A DNA stretch of 64,000 bases from Lyophyllum atratum (GCA_014905825.1 JACGCN010000017.1:310001-374000); one strand, 5' to 3'; counted from the stretch's first letter, positions 47,009-59,057 are shown. Program-made: numbers and translations. The notes: a model not told the origin generated them from the letters alone.

Positions 47009-47818
47009 GTAAGAAAGACACTGAGCTGTTTGAATCCCGGGTTTCAGTGTGCTTGTGGTGTAGAACGAGGAGAACTGAATGCTCATCAGCAAGTTGATGA
47101 GGTGACTTACCTGGTAAAGATATACGGCTTGAGGGCTCATGAAAGTCTCAGGAGTGTTTTAATGATCAATCTAGCATGTTATTGAAAGCTTACAAGAGCC
47201 TGTACAGGAATTGACGCGGTCTATGACGAGAGGGAGCGCGACGAACGTCCTCGCTGTTTGAGCGATCTTGGCCCAAGCCCCTTCACAGGTTCAGGTGGCG
47301 GAGCCCGAATACCCTGATCCTATCGTGATCCGATTGATGTGAAGGCGGCTTGTACCGAACCTAGTTGCCGTTGAACTTGAAGTTGAAGGTAAACCTGTCA
47401 CACCTCTAGATCTTGAATAAGGACCCGCTGTTTGAGCAACCACTCTGTAATGCGTATCTCAGCCTCGCTTTACTTGCAAGGTGCGCCATTCGACGAAAAA
47501 TCGACCATCAGGTTCTGCCTATTCCTGTTCATCGAACATTCTACAATCTGGCGCTGCAAGTCGTTGACAGTGTTCATATGTAGGCGTACTTATAGCTGAA
47601 CTTTTTTCCTTCTATGTCAGTTTTTACGGTGATGGAATCGCCCTTCCAACCCGTCGCGTTACTCGAGTCGGGCATAGTGGAGGGAGATAAGGCTTTTTAT
47701 CTTATCTTACAATAAGCGTGACATGTCATCGCAAGGAGTTGACAAATACGTGCATACAAATCAAGGCAAACGCGGTGTACGCGTCAACCTACATTGTGCG
47801 CTTTACCCCGATCCTACC
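47009..47818. other. Upstream region of UBP6
   Basis: About 810 bp between the foldback element and UBP6. No feature was recognised. Confidence 0.4.
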
Positions 47819-50188
47819 ATGGCTCCCCTCCCCGTACAAATCAAGCACGCCGGAAAGGTGTACGATGTCCAACTAGACCCCGATCTCCCCCAGCTGTCTT
47901 CAAGGATGCAGTCTACCAGGCCACTGGAGTTCCCGTTGACCGAATGAAGGTTATGGTTAAGGGTGGTGTGCTCAAGGTACTCAGCAGCCTTCTACCTGTG
48001 ATTTATGCTAACTCAGCTATGCAGGATGATTCTTTATGGAAGAAGATCGGTCCAAAGGCAGGGCAGACATTCATGATCATTGGTGCTGCTGGGGAGCTAC
48101 CAAAACCCCCCACAAAACCTACAGTGTTCCTGGAAGGTAAGGTCTTGCCCACACTTAACATCTTCAAAGCTTAAATGATATCCCTAGATATGGATGATGC
48201 AGAACTAGCAGAAGCTGTAATCTCCTTTGTCCCACCTTACTACTGCGTTCTAACAATACCTTCAGCTTGCCAAACCTGTCGGCCTTCGCAAGTACGTTCC
48301 AAATATATCATTCTATCTACCTCCAGTAACATGTTAACCTACAGTCTCGGTAATACGTGCTACATGAATGCATCTGTTCAAGCTCTGCGCGCCATCCCCG
48401 AACTCCAGATCGCTCTCAGCACGTACGTCATCCTTCCATCTTTGACCAACACAATCTAATACGCCGGGCCCTTCAAGACCTTCCCTCCAGTCAGCAACTC
48501 CTCTTCCTGCTGCCCTTCGCGATCTGTATTCTACGATGTCACGGACAACAGACAGCATCACTCCTATGACTTTCCTTTCAACTTTGCGCCAGGTTAGCAA
48601 CGTCCTTTGTCGCGTCTTTTCAAGAAATCTCGATATTCATCCAATACAGGTCAATCCTCAATTTGCAGAAATGGATCGTAGCTCGAAGGCGTCTGGTCTG
48701 GGCCGCGGTTACGCACAGCAAGGTATGTTTTGCTGCTATGCACTTGTAAGGATCGCTGCAACTGAACGAAACAACAGACGCGGAAGAATGCTTGGGACAA
48801 ATCATCAATACCCTCCGAAATGTCCCTGGTCTTCCATCTGGCTCCTCTTTGTCCACCCCGTCCGAAGTGGCCGTGCCAAGCCCCAAAAAATTCGTTGAGC
48901 AATACCTCATGGGCGAGATACGCAGAGAGTTGAGTTTCAACGCTCGAAATGAATGTGGAGGATGGCTGATTGTAGAGTTATCTCAGACTGACGTGCGATG
49001 AGGCCCCAGAAGAGGGGTCATCCGTCACGCACGAGACTGTCCTCAAGATTGAATGCAACATTAACATTACGACAAACGTTATGCTCACAGGTATCATGAA
49101 CGTACGTACCTGTTCCTTCCACGCTCTCCTTAGTCTTACCAACTCTCGAATACCTAGTCGCTCGATCAAAAAGTTGAAAAACGGTCACCCACCCTCGGCC
49201 GCGAGGCCGTTTACACACAAAAATCGCGCATGACGCGGATGCCAGGATACCTTCTCGTGCACATGGTCCGCTTCGCATGGCGTCAGGACATCCAGAAAAA
49301 GGCAAAGATTCTGGTACGCACCCACCCTTCCTGGTACTTTGTTTCCAAATAATCAATACCACCTCTAGCGCAAAGTCAAGTTTCCCGTCGAGTTTGATGC
49401 CCTGGATCTTGCAACGGATGACCTGAGGGCGAAGCTCCTCCCTGCCAGCCGAAAAACGAAGGAAATTGAGAAGGAGCGAGTAGAGCGGCGCAAAGTGCGA
49501 CAGAGGACCAAAACCGTTGTGAATGTTGCCACCGCAGCGGAAAGCGTCGCCGAAACCGATGTCGAGATGGACGAGGTGGCGGCCGCTGCTGAACCTGATA
49601 CCCCTACGGCTGATGCGGTGCTGGACAGCGGAAAGGTTGTCTCAGGGGGCGAGTTGGAGGACGAAAGCGTGTATAGGAAGAGGGAAAGGGAGGAGCTGGA
49701 GGCGGTGATTAACCAGGAGGTGAAGCAGGACATCGGCGCGAGTGTTAGCGGGCTGTATGATCTTGTCGGTGGGTTTATCCTTCGGTTATTCTTTGATTCT
49801 TCCGGACTAAGATATTTTATAAAGCTATCGTGACACACAAAGGTGCTGCAGCTGACGCTGGGCACTATATCGGGTTTGTGAAGAAGAGTGTATTCCACGC
49901 GTCGAAAGCGGCCGCGTCTGCTCAACTTGGATCGCCAGAAAATGCTTCAGGTTCGGGTATCAGCGCGCCGTCTGGGTCTTCTGGCATTGAGCTGGACGAG
50001 GAGGACGAGGATTGGTACAAGTTCGATGACGAGAAGGTCTCCGTGTTCCCTCAGGAAAAACTCGCCACGCTCGATGGCGGAGGTGTGTTCCGTATTCTAT
50101 TGTGATCCACACCTGCTTATACTGCCTCGTCTTAACAGGCGAAGACTCTGTGGCGTATGTCTTGGTTTACAAAACTAAATCGGTTTGA
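47819..50188 (+). CDS. UBP6: Proteasome-associated deubiquitinase UBP6/USP14 (one-base frame break in exon 1)
   Basis: Trims ubiquitin chains at the 26S proteasome. Thirteen exons: introns 47977-48024, 48137-48187, 48217-48265, 48292-48344, 48427-48490, 48593-48649, 48723-48777, 48929-48986, 49102-49157, 49314-49368, 49769-49824 and 50083-50138. The N-terminal ubiquitin-like domain (VQIKHAGKVYDVQLDPDLP, then VFKDAVYQATGVPVDRMKV) binds the proteasome. The Cys box is LGNTCYMNASVQALRA, QQDAEECLG follows, and the His box is DAGHYIGFVKK; the gene ends in VAYVLVYKTKSV. Summed exons give 1,712 nt, one short of 571 codons. The break is at the five-C run 47887-47891, where the reading frame must shift by one base to continue the ubiquitin-like domain. 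Everything else is intact, so a sequencing or assembly error is likely. Confidence 0.9.
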
Positions 50189-50379
50189 GGGGCCAATCTT
50201 AGTTCCCAAAAACTTGATCCATGCAGGTTTACCTGCTGTAGATTGTGCGCGAATCAACGTGATATCGTTTGCATGTGTAATACTGCAAAAATGTATCAAT
50301 TATGCGATAAAGGCCAGACGAAGGTACAAATCCAATGGACATTTAGATAGGTATATATACATACAAGAGCAACTGCAGG

Positions 50380-51334
50380 TTACTCGTAGAATACAAGGGC
50401 CCTCAACTCGATAGACTCTCTCAGTGGTGCTCCCTCCGGCGTTGTGGGGTCTTCAAATCCGGTGTGGGGAGTAAACCTAGCGACACTGCCGTCCTCGATC
50501 GAGTCGAAGCTAGGAAGCCACGCGTCAGCATGATCTTCCTATGCGGAGGCCGGAACGCATACCATTTGATCAGAACTGCTTCCTCTGGTGTCACTCCATG
50601 GAAGTACTTCCATTTCTGATTGGGATTATACACGATGCCATACGTTTCGCCCTCGCGGTCAGGGTAGACGAGAGCGACGGGGAGGGCGTCTCGCTTAGGG
50701 TCAACGCTTCGGTAGTCGCACAGGCCCAGGGGCCAGTCGATAGCGGGATGGGAGATGGGACGCCAGAGATTGATTATCTGGAAGCGGCGCCGTAGGAGGG
50801 CTGGCGCGTCGGTGGGAGGAAGATGCCTGTGCACGCGTGCAATTGCAGAAGCTGTGGTTTGGTCTACATGTGTTTGTGAGACCGGTTGGCGCTTATCGGG
50901 GCTGTCGTCGATTTCTCCGGGGCGGCGGCGGCGGATCGCTGGGCGTAAATGTCAGGAATTTGAAGTCATATGTAGGGCTGGTATAAACGCTTACTGTGGT
51001 CGAAGAATACAACTTTGCTCGCGCCGGTCACTTCTTTGATGAGCTGAGCACTCTCTGGGTAATACTCTCGTTCGATTTCGGCGTCGTCGGTGAAAGCTGT
51101 GTGTTTAGCCGGACGGTGGACGAGCTCGAATCCAGCTGTGTCAAGTGTAGCGGTGTCCTCCTTCCCACGAAGGTTCTCGATGAGAACCTCCTTCTCCTCT
51201 CGTCCAGTGTTTCGAGGACGTTCGCCGGTCTTTGGATCAGCGTTGATGTTCTGGTATGCGCGGACACCGTCAGGTGGCGGTATGAAGAATGTAAGCTTGG
51301 CGGTCGTCGAAGAGGGTGAGATTCCTAGAGCCAT
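50380..51334 (-). CDS. CmcJ/AsaB/GA4-desaturase-like protein, copy A
   Basis: Three exons: introns 50939-50994 and 50510-50562; 281 residues in frame. Family features: an N-terminal FFIPPPDGVRAYQNINADP, RGKEDTATLDTAGFELVHRP, a VVFFDHTIRRR segment, VDQTTASAIARVHRHLP, then the conserved core LWRPISHPAIDWPLGLCDYR and YFHGVTPEEAVLIKCFDS, and the end RFTPHTGFEDPTTPEGAP, ESIELRALVFYE. The H-x(n)-R pattern fits an Fe(II)-dependent oxygenase-like fold. Known relatives include AsaB of aspergillic acid biosynthesis and gibberellin GA4 desaturase. The substrate here is unknown. Two paralogues follow in the same orientation at 52303-53252 and 54160-55134. There is no adjacent PKS, NRPS or terpene synthase in view. 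Confidence 0.82.
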
Positions 51335-51864
51335 TGCCACTGGTGTGAAGGTACTATAGAGAGCCGGGTTTCCACTCGCGCTTATAAGTCCTCGAAGCCG
51401 TGCATGAGATGATAAAGCCAATTTGCATCACGGAAGATTCGCTAGGATTCGCTCCAGTCGCGTGCTCAGCTTACTAAAATTTATCGGCCAGCTGACCTCG
51501 TTGACCTATCCGTTATACTCGGGTGTACTGCAAGAGCGACACCCAGGTGCCAGGTGATGACTGATCTCTGACGACAAGATCTTGACCGAGGTTGGATCCA
51601 GCCAGGATTCACCGTCGAGCCCTAGATCTGTGTCAAAGTTTCCGCAGTTGCGTCCTCGAGGAAATCAAGTGGTGGACCGAAGAGGTGTGCATCGTGTGAC
51701 GGTGGAAGTCCTGAGCAATGCTTAGGGGTGCAAACACCAAGATGCGAGGTTGAGCAATACAGTAGAGGCCAAGACGGGAATGCATTTAATTTTGAGGTCA
51801 AGGTGGCAATGCAATGTTTGACGAAGTTCTGGACAAATGCTTTGATGGTGAAGACGTTTCACAA
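51335..51864. other. Spacer before tRNA-Asp
   Basis: About 530 bp upstream of copy A. No feature was recognised. Confidence 0.4.
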
Positions 51865-51953
51865 TCTTTGCTAGTATATCGGTTAGTACACGCGCCTGTC
51901 ATTTGCATTTGCGTGGTGCGCGCGAAAGCTGGGTTCGACTCCCAGGCAGAGAG
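51865..51953 (+). tRNA. tRNA-Asp (GTC) with a 17-nt intron
   Basis: Acceptor stem TCTTTGC (51865-51871) pairs with GCAGAGA (51946-51952, one G-U). D stem GTAT/GTAC. Anticodon stem CGCGC/GCGCG with loop CTGTCA-intron-C, anticodon GTC at 51898-51900. T arm CTGGG-TTCGACT-CCCAG. The discriminator is G (51953), as required for Asp. The intron 51902-51918 lies one base 3' of the anticodon, the canonical position. A and B boxes (B box GGTTCGACTCC at 51932-51942) are good. A seven-T run follows at 51957-51963. Confidence 0.93.
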
Positions 51954-51956
51954 TTA

Positions 51957-51963
51957 TTTTTTT
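51957..51963 (+). terminator. RNA polymerase III terminator of tRNA-Asp
   Basis: Seven T in a row, four bases after the tRNA 3' end. Confidence 0.85.
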
Positions 51964-52302
51964 CACACCTGAGCTTAAATGATTGAGCTTGGGGATGTCG
52001 ATGGACCACGAAAATTGAAACAATATTAATATCAACACAGTCCAGCCTAATACAGTGTACAACCCGAGTAGCACCTAGAGGTTTCCGCAGACGTTGTTCT
52101 TGGGAGATGAAAGCTTGTTAGGGGTGCCTTACGCTCCTCCTAGGCCCATTCGAGTTTCATGGTAAGTATGGCACGTAACGGCGTTTAGGATGATTGTAGC
52201 AGCGACTTTATTGTGATGAAAAGAAAAAGGAGGATATAACGAGACGCGATCAGTGAAAACCCCGGCATAGTCTGTGGTGAAGCATATTCTGACTACTGAA
52301 TG
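51964..52302. other. Spacer
   Basis: About 340 bp between the tRNA and the 3' end of copy B. No feature was recognised. Confidence 0.4.
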
Positions 52303-53252
52303 TTAATCGTAGAACACAAGAGCTCTCAACTCAATGGACTCCCGTGGGGGCGTTCCCTCCGGAGTAGTAGGGTCTTCGAAACCGGTGTGAGGGGTGAAGA
52401 TGGCTACACTACCGTCCTGGACCGAGTCAAAACTGGACAACCACTTTAACAGATAGTTCGAAACATACAATGACCATGCTCACCATTTGATCAGGACTGC
52501 TTCCTCAGGAGTCACACCATGGAAATACTTCCATTGCTGGTTAGGATTGTACTTGACTCCGAATGTTTCTCCTTCGCGGTCGGGGTAGATGAGGGCAACG
52601 GGGAACAAGTCCTCCTTCTGATCGACGCTCCTGTAGTCACACAGACCGAGGGGCCAGTCAATGGCGGGATGAGAAATGGGACGCCAAAGATTGATTATTT
52701 GGAAGCGGCGTTTGAGAAGGTGTGGTGCTTCCTCGGGAGGAAGATGGCGGTGAACACGAGCAATGGACGATGCGGTGGTTTGATCGACGTGAGTCTGCGA
52801 GGCAGGTTGACGCTTATCCGGGCTATCATCAAATTGTCCTGGGCGACGGCGACGGATGGCTGTGGACGTTGTTAGAGTTCGGACGTCCCGTAAAGAGTAA
52901 GTCGACGCTTACTGTGGTCGAAAAAGACAACTCTGGAAGCACCAGTCACTTCCTTGATGAGCTCAGCGCTTTCCGGATAGTACTCTCGTTGTATATCAGC
53001 ATCGTCTGTGAACGCTGTATGTTTGGCGGAGCGTTGAACGAGCTGGAAGCCAAAGGTATCCAACGTAGCGGCCTCATCCTTCTCCCGAATGTTCTCGATG
53101 ACAACTTCATTCACTTTTTTTGCGAAATTTTGCTCGAACGCTCCAGTATTGGAATCCGTGGTTATGCGTGAGTATGCACGGACGCCGTTTGGTGGTGGTA
53201 CGGAGAACGTGAGCTTGGCGACAGTCGAGGAAGGCGAAATTGTCGAGACCAT
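52303..53252 (-). CDS. CmcJ/AsaB/GA4-desaturase-like protein, copy B
   Basis: Three exons at positions equivalent to copy A: introns 52860-52912 and 52433-52483; 281 residues, the same length as copy A. Shared blocks: FSVPPPNGVRAYSRITTD, a shortened KED/ATLD region, FTDDADIQREYYPESAELIK, VVFFDH, and the LWRPISHPAIDWPLGLCDYR core; the end reads ESIELRALVFYD. It differs most between residues 35 and 60, where a FEQNFAKKVNEVVIENIREK stretch replaces the Arg/Asn-rich loop of the others. Same strand as A and C, consistent with tandem duplication. The substrate is unknown. Confidence 0.82.
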
Positions 53253-54159
53253 TTTAACTGCTGTTTGGATAGTGAAGAGATTTCTTGTGTTTACGCTGGG
53301 CTTTTAAACCTCCTCAAAATACAAGCGTCCATAGTCTAGAGATGATAAATCCTGATGCAAAAGATCTAGATTACTTGCGTGCGCAAGCCGCAGCTTACTA
53401 AGTTGTCGAAGGAGCTGACTGAGCTGAGGCTGGTGAACCCAGGGGTGTACAATGAGATTGGGGCGGAAATCAGGAGTAACATCAGATTCCGTTGCCTAGG
53501 TAGTCATTCAATATAAGAGGATGGTGCCATGCAAGCTCTTCTCATCTGCGTCGCGATAAAGATTCCGGACAAGAGCTGGCAGTGAGTCAACTTCTCCAGG
53601 TCCTCTGGGGTTCGCGTTTCGAGCAGTATGCCAAATGCCGTAGACATTTGCTGAGGCCTAAACTTGGGGTACGCCACACAATGAGCGACTCGATATTTAC
53701 AGTCGTAGTGGGATCAACCAAGGATCGTTTCCCAATTTTGGCGGAGAAACTTAGGTTGGCTGAGGCGCGCGTGATTGCGCTTGGATTTACACTACCAAAC
53801 GAGCACAAACAACCCCGACACCGTCTTTGCCAGCTAGACCCAATCCAAATTCAAGGCGGCGTATGGATACCCTAGTGTCATTTCCGTTCTGAACCTTCTC
53901 CGGTGGATCGGCAATAATGATACATCAACCATCTACGAGATCTACTCGGGTGCCGCTGCGGTTGCACCAACAATGTCCGGCACATGAACAGAAACATCTA
54001 CCAACAGCATCTATCTTCTGTGTGCAAAATTCAATTGTAGCAGCCAGGCCCAATGTGCACGGATAGATTATTACATGTCTTCTAAAGTATCGTTGGAACT
54101 AACCACTAACCACGGGGCACTCATCATACTTTACAAGGCTCCTTTCCGGTAGTCACTGG
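53253..54159. other. Spacer with a short unexplained open stretch
   Basis: About 900 bp between copies B and C. A plus-strand open stretch at 53582-53875 (97 codons) has no recognised motif and no homology to the flanking copies that I can see. Probably chance or relic. Confidence 0.35.
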
Positions 54160-55134
54160 TCAATCGTAAAATACGAGAGCTCTCAACTCGATGGACTCTC
54201 TTGCAGGCGTTCCCTCTGGAGTGGTAGGGTCTTGAAATGCGCTGTGCGGAGCAAAGATGGCCACACTGCCATCTTGAATCGAGTCGAAGCTGGGAAGGAA
54301 TCTGTTCAGCGGGCTGCTTTCCAAGTCATTGCGCTCACCATTTAATCAGAATCGCTTCCTCCGGAGTCACCCCACGGAAGTACTTCCATTTCTGATGAGG
54401 ATTGTACTTGACTCCCAGTGTTTCACCCTCGTGGTCTGGGTAGACAAGGGCAACAGGAAATGTGTCCGTGTCTGGATCCACACTTCCATAATCACACAGA
54501 CCCAGGGGCCAATCGAGAGCAGGGTGGGAAATGGGGCGCCAGAGGTTGATTATCTGGAAACGGCGGCGAAGGAGGTCCGGAGCCTCTTCGGGGAGATGCA
54601 TTTTAACGCGAGCGACCGCGGATGCAGCCGTTTGGTCGACATGGGCTTGCGAGACTGGTTGACGCTTGTCGGGACTGTCGTCGATTTCTCCTGGCCGACG
54701 GCGACGGATGGCTAGAAGAGATTCATCAGGATTCCGAGGGTCATGGCGTCAATTCGATGCTTACTATGGTCAAAAAACACCACTCTTCCCGCTCCAGTTG
54801 CAGCTTTGATGAGCTCAACGCTCTCCGGATAATACTCCCGTTTTATCTCATCATCGTCGGTAAAGGTTATATGTTTGGCTGGACGGTGAAGAAGTTGGAA
54901 TCCAGCCGCGTCGAGCGTGGCACAGTCTTCCTTCCCGCGGAGGTTTTCTATAACGACCTCTTTGTCTTCCTGAGAGTAGTTTCTGTCGCGCTCTCCAGTC
55001 TTCGGATCGGCGTTGACTTTCTGGTACGCACGGACGCCGGGAGGGGGTGGTACGAAGAACTTAATTTGACCGGTGGTGGAGGGAGGGGAGGCAAAAGTAC
55101 CCTTGAGTAGGGCGGAAACTCTGGACGGTGGCAT
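54160..55134 (-). CDS. CmcJ/AsaB/GA4-desaturase-like protein, copy C
   Basis: Three exons: introns 54712-54764 and 54290-54338; 290 residues in frame from ATG 55134 (MPPSRVSALLKGTFASPPST). Nine residues longer than A and B because of the N-terminus. It retains FFVPPPPGVRAYQKVNADP, RGKEDCATLDAAGFQLLHRP, the LWRPISHPALDWPLGLCDYG core and the ESIELRALVFYD end. A YGSVD in place of YRSVD after the core is a visible substitution in an otherwise conserved block. Promoter-proximal member of the tandem set if read along the minus strand. Product unknown. Confidence 0.82.
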
Positions 55135-57094
55135 GTTCAACGAAGGTATGAATATTGAGAGAGTAATTCAGGATGCGACAGTTGGAAAGCTCAGGAGGAT
55201 TGGCCCCAGCTAGCTCGCTGACAAACATACTGCGATAATAGGGAGCTAAGTAAGAATAGAGTCATGGAGTGAGTAATTCTAAGGTCACGCTCGTCATCGA
55301 TTCTAGCACGTCCTCTAGCTGCTAGGATGTGTACTAAGGTCCCTCAAAAACCACCTCTTTCCTCAGAATTTTTATCTCGGAGGGGAGGCTATCAAATAAG
55401 GTTGTGAAACTGACCAGACGGGACATGTCCGATTCGGTAGCCCTTGAATAGGCCCTGTAAAGTGTAATCCATCTGACTCTACAACTTGGTGACGTCATTG
55501 GAACTGACCTTACGGAACGGTCGAAGTGCGTGGTCCACGCTATTTGACGCTTTGAAGTCTCGCGCCGTTCATTTTGGCGTTGCATTTCACTTTGCTATTC
55601 TCAAGTCTGCACCTCCAGGCCTGTCGAATATTGAATTTTTGTGACACCCTATGGTAAGTACTAAAGTTCGACATCCGGTGAATTTACGTGAAGTGTCCCA
55701 GTGTCCCGAGGGTGAAGATGGCATGCTTGAGATAAGCGCGTAAGAAGCCGCGCCATAGAGCCCCAGGACCACTACTTCGGCGAGGGTGGCCGGTACGACT
55801 GAGTGTTGGAAGTTGTAGAATCCCGCCGGAGCAAATGCTGAGGTATGTTGATTGTGGGAGGACCAGCTCATCGCCGGGGCCGTATGTCCATCGCCCATCG
55901 TCATGTATCGATATGATGAGGTAGCTCGAAGCAGCGATGAGAAATTCGATAAATGAGTGTGATCAGGGAGCTTAGCCTAGTATGGAATTGGACATCTTCA
56001 AGTCAATGTAATAGAATATGCATACTGAGCGAAGAGGAGGGTAGTCGCTTGGTCACGATGTTCGAGAAGTTAGTCCCTTCGAAAGTCGAGGCTGAGGCCT
56101 TATTTAACATCTCGGTGGTCTGAAACACCTCGACGAATCGTTCGTCGTCCACAGGAAAATCGGACCAGTGGTCCAGCGCCTCCAGCAAAGTGCAAATTCC
56201 AGAGGGTGCCCGAAAAGATTGCGTACTCCCAGAGGTTGGAGGTTTAGCCTCCATGTCGACATACGCGGAAGGAGTGGCATGACGGAGTTTCCTCCTGCGT
56301 ATGTGGAGAAAGATGGGCCACCTTGCTTGTCATTTACCGCATTGACGGTGGGAGGTCGCCGTCTCCATGAACGCACTTCCTGTCGCGGCTGGGCCTGCAT
56401 GTGTGGAAGTAACGCTGATGGGATCCATAGGCAGACTACACTTCGACACCAAGAACAGACCGGACTCAAGACCCTTGAAACTCGAATCGGAAAAAGCGTG
56501 AATCCCTCCACCACGGCTAAGACTACTATAACGAGTTCTGCAGGGAGATTTCGTGCGGCAGGAGTGAATGCACAAGCTCGCCAGGTCGGCTGAAGTAGAG
56601 TGACGTTAAATCTTGATCAAGTAGGTCCGATTTCTGGCGAGCATCAGGGCGTTCCGTCTCTGGATATCGAAAGACCTTCATAGCCGTTGTGACAGCTTCA
56701 GGTTGAGGCCTTTCGGGAATCGTTGGGCTGTTAGTAGGATGAGAGAGGGTGAGGGTGCAAATGATTCGACACCTAATGGGAACCAGTCGGACCTGAGAAG
56801 ACTCGAATATTGAACACAGCGAAAGGAGCCCTTAACGATCTGATAAGGACATTAGCATGGGGGCCTGGACTCCTGTATACTGAAGAGAAAGGCGGCATGG
56901 AGTATGTCAATGGGTGAGAGGCATGAGAATGACTCAGGAGATGATTCAGATGAGGCACGAAAGCAAGCTGCACACCATCCCAAGTCACGCGAGCCTAGGC
57001 CTTGATCGACTTCGCACCATACCACCACCACCATTCCCACCGCCGCTCTCCGTCTCCTCGGGCTCTCCTTGGATCCTTCATAACCAATAAAACG
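55135..57094. other. Long gap with unrecognised open stretches
   Basis: About 2 kb. Minus-strand open stretch 55587-55904 contains a hydrophobic segment (LAEVVVLGLYGAASYALISS) that could be one exon of a membrane protein; further open stretches occur at 56003-56254 (minus) and 56168-56593 (plus). None joins into a convincing gene, and I recognise no family. Confidence 0.35.
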
Positions 57095-59057
57095 ATGAGC
57101 CGCGGAACCCAGCCAGTGACCCCAAGAATACCAACCGTTCACGACCTACGCGTACGTCCCATCCATCCCCTCATCCCTCATCCCATCTCCCAACCCCGCC
57201 CCAGGTCAAACTCTGCTACATCTGCCGCGAAGAAGAAACCTACGACGCCCGTAAGCCTCTCCCCTCCTCCCCTCCCCTCCCCTCACCCAAGTCCTCAACA
57301 CGCCCCACGCCCCATAGCACCCGACGACCCTCCCCGCGCCTGGACCCACCCCTGCACATGCACCCTCCTCGCCCACGAGTCGTGTCTCCTCCGGTGGATC
57401 CAGACCTCCCAAGGCGACTCCGCACGCGCGCCCAACGCCCTCAAGTGCCCACAGTGCGGTACGCAGTATGAGCTGGTGAGCCACCGCCCGAGGATCCTAC
57501 GGCTGCTGGGGCTGGGGAACAGGGTGTTGCAGCGTATTGGAAGGTTGCTGACGCTGGGTGGTGCTGCTGGCTTCGTGGCTGTTCTTGCTTCGGGTTCGTC
57601 TGTGTCTCGTGCTTTGCTTGGGATCCCGAAGACTCATGTGTGCATCTTCTTATAGGTATATACGTTGTCCTAACCGCCTACGGCGCCTGGGCCGTCAAAC
57701 AATTCCTCGGGAAAGAGTACGTCCCCCCCTCCCTCCCCTCCCATCCAAAATGTGTGTGTGTACTAACGCCCATCCCCAAAAGAATGTTCGACCTCCTCAT
57801 CACCTCCAACCCCTCCAACTGGCCCTGGACCACCTTCATCAACCTCCCCAGCATCCCCCTCTCCCTCATCGCCGGGCGCTTCCAATCCGCCGCCGTCATT
57901 CCCACCCTCGTCCCCATCCTCCTCGTCTGGCCCCCCGCCCCGCTCGTCCGCTCCCCGGGCCAGAACCCCACGACCGACCTCCGACGCCAACTCCAACTCC
58001 AGGCCCCGACGACGGACACGCTGTGGACGTGGCCCCCGACCCCCGCGGTGTTCGGGTTCCTCATCGTGCCCCTTGTACGGATGGTGTACCGCAGGGTGTG
58101 GGCGAGGGTGCAGACGTGGGTGTTGGGGGCGCAGCCGCCGAGCGCGAGGCTGGGCGGGGCGGGGGCGAGGGGGAACGTGAATTGGGATGGGTGGCCCGTG
58201 GTCATCCGCATCCGAGCGAATGTCGTCGCGGAGGACGGGCAACAACCGCCACAACCACAGCAAGAAGACGGCGTGGGCGTGCAGGCGCCGCAAGCCGAGA
58301 ACGCCGCACCACCCCCACCAGGAGAAGGCGACGTCCCAGAGCAAGACCAAGCCCTCGCCGCCGCCGAGCAGCACATCTCCATCTCCGCCTCCTCCCTCGG
58401 GCGGCGCGTCGGCGGCGCCCTCCTCCTCCCCTACATCTCCAACCGCATGGGCGCCCTCCTCCTCGCCTTATCCCGGCACTCCGACGTCCTCCGAAGGTTC
58501 CTCGCGGTGCGCCCGACGCCGCTTGGGATGGGCGGGCAGGGGGGGAGGTGGGGGTATGGGTATGGGGTGGGGAGGGGGGAGGGGGAGGGGGTGGGGGGGG
58601 TGGAAAGGGTGAGGAGGGCGTTGGGGATGGTGTGGAGGGCGAGTTGGAGGGGGACGAGGGCGTGGGCGGAGGCGGATCCGGTTTGGTGGGTATTCCTCCT
58701 TCTTCCCCTCCTTCTCGTTCTTGGGTTTGGTGGGATCTGACGTTTCGCGCTTCTCTGCAGGTGGAGGAACGCCGTCGGTCTAGGCCTATTCGTCGTCGTA
58801 CGTCCCCTTCCCCCTTCCTTCCCGCAGAGAACAGAATAGTGGACTAACTTGAACCTCACGTACAGGCGAAAGACTGCGTAGAGCTCCTACACCTCTGGCT
58901 CGCGCTGCGCGAGCTCGAGAGCCGGCACGTGCGCAATCGCGACTTTGCGGGGGTGGATATTCGGGAGCTCGACCTTGTACCTGGGTTTCACGGTAAAGCG
59001 GTGATAACACATACACATGTACATGCACATACGCATTCGCCCACGCGCGGGATGTGA
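57095..59057 (+). CDS. RING-CH (MARCH-type) membrane E3 ubiquitin ligase
   Basis: Seven exons (introns 57152-57204, 57251-57317, 57594-57655, 57717-57782, 58686-58760 and 58798-58865); 523 residues in frame. The RING-CH C4HC3 zinc ligands are visible: CYICREEE...CTCTLLAHESC...CPQC, with Trp (LLRWIQ) before the last pair. Membrane segments follow the RING (about GGAAGFVAVLASGIYVVLTA, then FINLPSIPLSLIAG and VIPTLVPILLVW), with one or two more later; a Gln/Pro/Ala-rich loop and a Gly/Arg-rich loop lie between. Family knowledge: MARCH ligases ubiquitinate membrane proteins in ER, Golgi or endosomes. The last exon ends in a His/Thr-rich run, and a donor-like GGTAAAG just before it leaves the exact C-terminus uncertain. 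Very GC-rich; an alternative frame is also open for 429 codons. Confidence 0.85.

Noticed and set aside
48427..48490. Apparent frame break in UBP6 after LST
   Set aside because: A donor after ACGTAC and acceptor at 48490 restore the frame; likewise the break near 48930 is solved by donor gttgag at 48929.
57558..58847. 429-codon frame overlapping the RING-CH gene
   Set aside because: Pro/Arg/His-rich translation typical of a shifted frame in GC-rich DNA; the other frame has RING and membrane segments and correct splice phases.
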